64,000 nucleotides of DNA from Kibdelosporangium philippinense (lineage in GTDB: Bacteria; Actinomycetota; Actinomycetes; Mycobacteriales; Pseudonocardiaceae), in NCBI RefSeq assembly GCF_021390435.2, contig NZ_JAJVCN010000003.1:1865501-1929500 (forward strand), in the 5' to 3' direction. A program made the translations under genes and the position numbers. Each line of letters begins with the position of its first letter. The stretch's first letter is position 1. Below the pieces are notes generated by a model. It searched no databases. It was not told the origin of the DNA and saw nothing but the letters and a program-made list of their open reading frames with translations. Shown here piece after piece: positions 59,088-64,000 of this stretch.

Positions 59088-60278
59088 TCAGTGCAGCAGT
59101 AGCAGCACTTGCAGTTCACCGACCAGGAAGCCGATCACCGCGCCTACCGCGATGAGCTTCCACTCGTCCTGCCGGAACGCGGGTCGCAGCAAGCCTTCGT
59201 ACTGGATCGGCGTCAGCTGCTGCATCTGCTTGATGATCGTGTTACGGACGTCCAGCGCGTTGCTGGCATAGTCCTCGACATGCTTCACGGTGGTGGGCAG
59301 CAGTTCGATGGCGCGCTTGGCGGCGACCTTCTTCATCTCCTGGTACCGGCGTGATCCGACGGTCAGCACGACCAGCGGTTTGACCAGGCTGACCTGCGTG
59401 TCGATCGCGCGTTGCACCTCACGCTGCACCAGCGCGAACAACCGGTCGGACTTCGGGCCGGTCAGTACGGCTTCCAGCACGTTCTGCACGGTCAGCACCT
59501 CACGGGCGATCAGGTCGCCGTAGTCGTGCGCGACCTCCATCCGGCGGCGCTGGAACATGCCTTGCCATGTGAAGAACAGGAACTTCTTCGGCTCACGCGG
59601 GAAAAAGATCATTTTCAGCGCCAGCCAGTCGGTCAGCCAGCCGGTCAGGCCACCGAAGATCGGCATGATCCACGGGCTGTGCGTCAGCGCCCACGCTCCC
59701 AGCTGGACAAGCCCGATGATGAAACCGAAATAGATTCCCGAGTGCGCGATGAACCGCATTTCCGGCTGCGCGACGTCCCGGATCAGCCGGTTCAGCAAAG
59801 CCTTGTCACGCACCAGGTTGCGCACGGCCATATCGCGGACGTCGAGTACTTCCTCGATATTTCCGGCGATCTCGCGCATCAGCTTCTCGACCACGCGTGG
59901 CGCGTCCGCCTGCACCTGCTTGATCAACCGCTGCTGGGCCTGCGCGGGCAGCATCTCCCACAGTTGCGGCTGATACTCGGCCATCAGCTCGCGGGTGACG
60001 TCCTCGACCGCACGCCGCAACGGTTCGGAGAGCTCTTCGGCGACCTTGGACGGGTCGAGCCGGGCGAAGATCTCCTGCGGCCGGATCAGATTGGTGGTCA
60101 GCAGTTCCATCGCGACGCTGGCCATCCGGTGCGCGTTGCGCGGGATCACGCCCTGCCAGCCGATGAACGTGCCTTTGACGCCGACGAACTCCACTGGCCG
60201 ATACATCATCTCGATCGCGACGCGCTTGGTGACATAGCCGATCACCGCCGCGATGAACGGCATGGACACGTAGACCAC
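59088..60278 (-). CDS. DUF445-family membrane-associated protein, copy B
   Basis: 396 aa from a GTG at 60278. It shares with copy A the start YVSMPFIAAVIGYVTKRVAIEMM, WQGVIPRNAHRMASVAME, SPWIMPIFGGLTGWLTDWLAL and the end GAVIGFLVGELQVLL. The GTG lacks a ribosome site; GAGGAGG at 60299-60305 would fit a non-AUG start (CTG 60293 or ATT 60290) 4-5 codons upstream, which would restore the N-terminal length seen in copy C. The upstream stop is in the same frame. It follows the MpaB gene closely. Confidence 0.82.
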   Translation of the reverse strand: MVYVSMPFIAAVIGYVTKRVAIEMMYRPVEFVGVKGTFIGWQGVIPRNAHRMASVAMELLTTNLIRPQEIFARLDPSKVAEELSEPLRRAVEDVTRELMAEYQPQLWEMLPAQAQQRLIKQVQADAPRVVEKLMREIAGNIEEVLDVRDMAVRNLVRDKALLNRLIRDVAQPEMRFIAHSGIYFGFIIGLVQLGAWALTHSPWIMPIFGGLTGWLTDWLALKMIFFPREPKKFLFFTWQGMFQRRRMEVAHDYGDLIAREVLTVQNVLEAVLTGPKSDRLFALVQREVQRAIDTQVSLVKPLVVLTVGSRRYQEMKKVAAKRAIELLPTTVKHVEDYASNALDVRNTIIKQMQQLTPIQYEGLLRPAFRQDEWKLIAVGAVIGFLVGELQVLLLLH

Positions 60279-60314
60279 CCACAGTGGAATCAGGATGGCC
60301 TCCTCGAAGTCGCC

Positions 60315-61280
60315 CTAGCCGGTCTGTGACAGTACCTCCGGGCGAGCCGTGGCGCGTTCGTATGCCTGCAATTTGATCGGCGCGTCACCCACGCTGTCGC
60401 GCAGCATCTGCAGCAGGACACGCAGCGACCGCCTGGTGATCATCTGGTCGATCGGGTTGTCCGGCAGGCGATACAACGCCTTGGCGAACGGCGGCAACAG
60501 GTCGAACGCGGCTTTGTTCAGCAACCTGCTGCCCGCGCGGGCGACTGGGGTCCCGCCGATCGGGCCGGTGAAGAAGCGGACGACGGCCGCGGTTTCCTCG
60601 GAGAACGTCAGCTGCGGGCGCATCTCGGCGAAGTACGTGTCCACGTCAGCCGCGGTCTTGGGAACGTCCGTCGCGCCAAGCATCTCGGTGATCACGGCGT
60701 ACTCGGCGTAGTACCGGTCGACGTCCGCCTTGCTCACCGGGTGCGGGTGGTACCGCAGGTGCGCCTGGATGATCCCGTGCGCCTGTGTCACGCCTGTCCA
60801 CGTCAGGTGTTCGGACGAGGAGGCGTCGTACGGCCTGCCGTCCGGCATGGTGCCGTGCACGTGCTTGTGCATCCGCCGCACGGTTTGCGCCATCTTCTCG
60901 GCGACGGGCTTGCTCGCCCAGCACATCGTGTTGACGAACGACACCGTGCGGCCGAGCCTGCCGAGCGGATCGTCCTTGTAGACCGAGTGCTTGTTCGTGC
61001 CGTGCATCGTCGGTTCGTGCAGTGAGCCGAGGATCAGGCCCATCACGCCGCCGACCACACCGGACGGGTCGTCGTGGACGTACCACATGGCCGATTTCGG
61101 GCCGAAGAATCCGGGGTCGCCAGGCGGGCCGGTGTACTGCTCGCCGGGCAGCCGGTCGGCGTTCAGCGCCTTTGCCCAGGTCAAGGCGATACTCCGCTTG
61201 AGGTTGCCCATCATCGCCAGGTCGCCAACGTCCAACAGTCTCGAAACCAGCACCAGGCCTCCCTGAGACAAAGTGGCCAT
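60315..61280 (-). CDS. MpaB-family oxygenase (DUF2236)
   Basis: 321 aa. Seen in order: DPGFFGPKSAMWYVHDDPSGVVGG, LGSLHEPTMHGTNKHSVYKDDPLGRLGRT, VNTMCWASKPVAEKMAQTVRRMHKHVHG, HLTWTGVTQAHGIIQAHLRY, the pattern of DUF2236/MpaB proteins that include the mycophenolic-acid oxygenase and rubber oxygenase. Metal- or haem-dependent oxidation is the family expectation; the substrate is unknown. ATG start, probably leaderless (promoter at 61290-61318). Likely cotranscribed with DUF445 copy B. Confidence 0.8.
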   Translation of the reverse strand: MATLSQGGLVLVSRLLDVGDLAMMGNLKRSIALTWAKALNADRLPGEQYTGPPGDPGFFGPKSAMWYVHDDPSGVVGGVMGLILGSLHEPTMHGTNKHSVYKDDPLGRLGRTVSFVNTMCWASKPVAEKMAQTVRRMHKHVHGTMPDGRPYDASSSEHLTWTGVTQAHGIIQAHLRYHPHPVSKADVDRYYAEYAVITEMLGATDVPKTAADVDTYFAEMRPQLTFSEETAAVVRFFTGPIGGTPVARAGSRLLNKAAFDLLPPFAKALYRLPDNPIDQMITRRSLRVLLQMLRDSVGDAPIKLQAYERATARPEVLSQTG

Positions 61281-61289
61281 CTTTGTTTC

Positions 61290-61318
61290 AATGTCTCACC
61301 CGGTGAACGCGCTGTCAA
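61290..61318 (-). promoter_or_regulatory. Promoter of the MpaB gene
   Basis: On the minus strand TTGACA (61318-61313), 17 nt, then GACATT (61295-61290). The transcription start would fall about 3-4 nt before the ATG at 61280, so the mRNA is almost leaderless. Confidence 0.5.
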
Positions 61319-61355
61319 CGCGTCCGCCCCAGCAGCCTTCGCTACGGTGATCGCT

Positions 61356-62540
61356 GTGCCGGACTGGGTGATCTACGTGGCGATGCCGTTCGTCGCGGCC
61401 GCGCTCGGGTACGTCACCAAACGGATCGCCATCGAGATGATGTTCCGGCCGCTGCGGTTCGTCGGAATCCCGCGCACATTCATTGGCTGGCAAGGGGTTG
61501 TCCCGCGCAACGCCGAGCGGATGATCCGGATCGCGGCCGAGATGCTGGTCGGACGGCTTGTCGACGCGCGCGAGGTGTTCGCACGAGTCGATCCCGACCG
61601 GCTGGCGCACGAGCTCGAAACGGCACTGCTGCTCGAAGTGGACGCGATCACCCGCGAAGTGATGGCGACGCATCACCCCGGTCTGTGGGAAGCGCTGCCG
61701 GTACTGGCGCAGGACGTGGTCGTCAAACAAGTCCAGGCAGGCTCACCCGAGGCCGTCCGCAAGATCGTCGAAGCCTTGCAGGACAACATCGACCAGGTGC
61801 TGGACATCAAGGAGCTCGCGGTCAGCGTGCTGCGCCGCGATCCGGCGCTGATGGTCCGGCTGATCAAGGACATCTCCCAGCCGGAGATGGCGTTCATCGC
61901 CCGCTCGGGCATCTACTTCGGCTTCGCGCTCGGTCTCGTCCAGACGCTTGTCTGGGCGTTGACCAAGGAGCCGCTTGTGCTGCCGTTGTTCGGGATGTGC
62001 ATCGGCTGGTTCACCGACTGGCTGGCCATCAAACTCGTGTTCTTCCCGCGTGAACGGAAGTTCGGGTTCCAGGGGATCTTCCAGAAGCGCCGCGACGAGG
62101 TCGCCGAGCAGTACGGCAAGCTGGTCGCCGACGAGGTGATGACCGTGCCGAACATCCTCGACTCCGTCCTCAATGGACCACGGGCCGACCGGCTGAAAGC
62201 CTTGGTGGAGCGGGTCGTTCAGGAAACCGTCGACGAGCAGGCAGAGCTGGCGCGGCCGCTGGTGGTCACCGCGATCGGCGAACACCGCCTCAAGCAGATG
62301 AAGCGCGACGCGGCGATGAAGGCTGTGCAGCGCCTGCCCGACACGATCCGGCACGCCGAGGACTACCTGACCAAGACCCTGGACGTCGGCAACACGATCG
62401 CGACCAAGATGCACGACCTGACCAGGGTCGAGTACGAAGAGCTGCTGCGGCCGGCGTTCCGCCGTGACGAGTGGAAGCTCATCGCGGTCGGCGCGATCAT
62501 CGGCTTCGCCGTCGGCGAGCTGCAGGTGCTGCTGCTTTAG
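61356..62540 (+). CDS. DUF445-family membrane-associated protein, copy C
   Basis: 394 aa from the GTG at 61356 (another GTG at 61347). Shares with copies A and B WVIYVAMPFVAAALGYVTKRIAIEMMFRP, WQGVVPRNAERM, ARSGIYFGFALGLVQ, GWFTDWLAIKLVFFPRE and the end VGAIIGFAVGELQVLLL. Unlike them, LPLFGMCIGWFTDW replaces the MPIFGGLTGW block. Divergent from the MpaB gene across 75 nt. The stop overlaps the convergent ABC permease gene by 4 nt. Confidence 0.85.
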   Translation: MPDWVIYVAMPFVAAALGYVTKRIAIEMMFRPLRFVGIPRTFIGWQGVVPRNAERMIRIAAEMLVGRLVDAREVFARVDPDRLAHELETALLLEVDAITREVMATHHPGLWEALPVLAQDVVVKQVQAGSPEAVRKIVEALQDNIDQVLDIKELAVSVLRRDPALMVRLIKDISQPEMAFIARSGIYFGFALGLVQTLVWALTKEPLVLPLFGMCIGWFTDWLAIKLVFFPRERKFGFQGIFQKRRDEVAEQYGKLVADEVMTVPNILDSVLNGPRADRLKALVERVVQETVDEQAELARPLVVTAIGEHRLKQMKRDAAMKAVQRLPDTIRHAEDYLTKTLDVGNTIATKMHDLTRVEYEELLRPAFRRDEWKLIAVGAIIGFAVGELQVLLL

Positions 62541-63370
62541 GCGGCCACGCGCACGCGCGAGTAAAGCCGCGCGCCGATGTAGATCAGGAACGAGATCGCA
62601 GTGACGAACGCACTGACCGGCACACCGGGCGAGAGCGACAGAATGATTCCGCCTAGTACGGCCACTTCCGCGAACACGACCGACAGAATCGTTGCCCGCA
62701 AAGGGCTCGCGGTCATCCGTGCGGCTGCCGCGGCAGGCGTCACCATCAACGAGAGCACGAGCAAGGCGCCCACGGTCTGCACGCCCAGCGCAGTCGCGAC
62801 ACCCACGAGCACGGCGAAAATCGGGGCAAGGACGCCGGTCGGCACGCCACGAGCCTTGGCCACGTCCGGGTCGACCGAGGCGAACATCAACGGCCGGTAG
62901 ATGACGGAAAGCGCGGCGAGCACGACGACCGCGCACACCGCGAGCAACAGGATCGAGCTTCGGTCCACGGTGATGACCTGGCCGAACAGCAAGCCGAATT
63001 TGTTGGACGCGCGGCCGGGGTACAGCCACAGGAACAGCACACCAAGGCCAAGCCCGAACGCCAGCACCACGCCGATCACCGAGTCGTGCTCGGAACCCTT
63101 GCGTGCCATCAATCCGAGCACAAGCGCGGCGACGATCGCACCAGCCAGCGCGCCGAAACCCACGCCGACGCCGAGCAACAAAGCCGCCGCACCACCGGTC
63201 ACGGCCAACTCGCTCGTGCCGTGCACCGAGAAGGCCATGTTCCGGCTGACGATCAACGGACCGAGCACGCCCGCGAGCACGCCCAGAATCGCCGCGGCGA
63301 TCAGCGCGTCCTGCACGAAGCCGTACTGCAGGGCTTCGACGGTCCTGTCGAAGTCGAAGAACTTGTCCAT
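62537..63370 (-). CDS. Zinc/manganese-type ABC transporter permease (ZnuB/MntB family)
   Basis: 277 aa with eight or so membrane segments. The start YGFVQDALIAAAILGVLAGVLGPLIVSRNMAFSVHGTSELAV and the middle PLMFASVDPDVAKARGVPTGVL, then VGALLVLSLMVTPAAAAARMT, are diagnostic of the ABC-3 family for Zn or Mn import. The ATG shares one base with the ATPase stop (TGATG). The metal cannot be told from the permease. Confidence 0.92.
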   Translation of the reverse strand: MDKFFDFDRTVEALQYGFVQDALIAAAILGVLAGVLGPLIVSRNMAFSVHGTSELAVTGGAAALLLGVGVGFGALAGAIVAALVLGLMARKGSEHDSVIGVVLAFGLGLGVLFLWLYPGRASNKFGLLFGQVITVDRSSILLLAVCAVVVLAALSVIYRPLMFASVDPDVAKARGVPTGVLAPIFAVLVGVATALGVQTVGALLVLSLMVTPAAAAARMTASPLRATILSVVFAEVAVLGGIILSLSPGVPVSAFVTAISFLIYIGARLYSRVRVAA

Positions 63371-64000
63371 CAATCCACCTGCAGGTGATGATGCGGCTGG
63401 TCGGACTCGACGCAGCCCTGCGCGCCGACCACGATGATCTGGCCGCGGACCCGGACCACGTCGATCCGCGTGCGGTAGAGCTCGGAGAGCACCTCGGAGG
63501 TCATCACCTCGTCCGGCGTGCCGATCCGGAATCGCCCGTCGACCAGGTAGAGCACCCGGTCGACCAACGGCAGGATCGGGTTGATCTCGTGCGTCACGAA
63601 CAGCACCGACGTCCCGGCCTCGGTCGTGCGCTTGTCGATCAACTGGCTGACCGCCTGCTGGTGCGCCAGGTCCAACGACAGCAACGGCTCGTCGCAGAGC
63701 AGCACGTCCGGATCGCTCACAAGCGCCTGAGCGACCCGCAAACGCTGCTGCTCGCCGCCGCTGAGCAGGCCGACGGGCCGGTTCGCGAAGGCAGTGCCGC
63801 CAACCGCGTCGATCGCCTCGTTGACGCGCTGCCTGCGCTCGCGCATGCCTTTGAAGCCGATTCCCCATCGGTGGCCGTCGTAGCCCAATGAGACCAAGTC
63901 GCGGCCACGCAACGTGATCGTCGGGTCGAGCGCCCGCTGCTGCGGGATGTAGCCGACCCGCGTGTCCTGCGGCGTCTTGATCGAGCCGCCGGTGAGCTTC
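63370..64000 (-). CDS. Zinc/manganese-type ABC transporter ATPase (partial, 5' end beyond window)
   Basis: At least 210 codons are visible, read from the window edge: VGYIPQQRALDPTITLRGRD (Q-loop region), the signature LLSGGEQQRLRVAQALVSDPDVLLCDEP with Walker B, LSLDLAHQQ (D-loop) and FVTHEINPIL (H-loop). Walker A lies outside. The C-terminal tail ends SDQPHHHLQVD, a His-rich end that may touch metal. Coupled to the permease; the solute-binding protein would be further upstream, outside. Confidence 0.9.
   Translation of the reverse strand, partial: KLTGGSIKTPQDTRVGYIPQQRALDPTITLRGRDLVSLGYDGHRWGIGFKGMRERRQRVNEAIDAVGGTAFANRPVGLLSGGEQQRLRVAQALVSDPDVLLCDEPLLSLDLAHQQAVSQLIDKRTTEAGTSVLFVTHEINPILPLVDRVLYLVDGRFRIGTPDEVMTSEVLSELYRTRIDVVRVRGQIIVVGAQGCVESDQPHHHLQVD

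Overview
The window is high-GC, densely coded actinobacterial chromosome, most like a member of the Pseudonocardiales. Pointers to this are the block carD-ispD-ispF-(HAD)-cysS-rlmB, a DasR regulator with its operator boxes, EspG/PPE-type ESX accessory genes, DUF3558 lipoproteins, a SARP/AfsR regulator, frequent GTG/TTG starts and many 1- to 4-base start/stop overlaps. No phage, integrase, transposase, rRNA or CRISPR array is present. One tRNA gene is present (Thr, TGT). The genus is not determined.

Layout. 1-6783: thiamine biosynthesis. The end of thiC and thiD lie on +, thiO-thiS-thiG on - behind a TPP riboswitch, and thiE on +. They are interleaved with a membrane-anchored PstS-like protein, a voltage-gated cation channel and a MarR regulator. 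6773-11229: a secreted S1 protease, a membrane protein, a threonine dehydratase-like enzyme and a drug exporter. 11359-15687: an amino-sugar module, dasR, nagB-type deaminase, nagA and a BadF/BcrA-type sugar kinase, with two DasR-box-like operators. 15588-20070: a DUF3159 membrane protein, then ESX accessory locus 1 (helical protein, DUF3558 lipoprotein, PPE-like, EspG) and a decayed DUF3558 pseudogene. 20180-23651: an SGNH hydrolase and a large SARP-NB-ARC-TPR regulator.

23914-26984: ectABCD, which make ectoine and hydroxyectoine. 27146-35694: an aldo/keto reductase, a cyclase-fold protein next to a Crp/Fnr regulator, a DUF445 protein coupled to an Abi-alpha/DUF4393 gene, a TetR regulator, a molybdopterin oxidoreductase and a HAAS-like membrane protein. 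35752-41518: tRNA-Thr, a ThrE exporter, and trehalose metabolism as otsA plus an otsB-GH15 fusion. 41604-43975: a truncated ECF sigma gene, a complete ECF sigma gene and its membrane partner. 43965-51573: housekeeping genes radA, carD, ispD, ispF, cysS and rlmB. 51704-58551: an MBOAT acyltransferase and ESX accessory locus 2. 58580-64000: an SDR remnant, two more DUF445 proteins flanking an MpaB-type oxygenase, and a zinc/manganese-type ABC transporter that runs off the window.

Most noteworthy are: a strong intrinsic-terminator structure inside the ispD reading frame, which also lacks the normal CTP-binding loop; a three-copy family of long palindromes built on GTGAGTGGTTA that supply the stop codons of neighbouring genes and abut a truncated SDR; a Crp regulator next to a stand-alone cyclase-fold gene; a channel with a GEGWPD filter; a T6P-phosphatase/trehalase fusion; and three DUF445 paralogues within 33 kb. 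Coordinates were read by eye. Several start codons are choices among in-frame options and are flagged as such.
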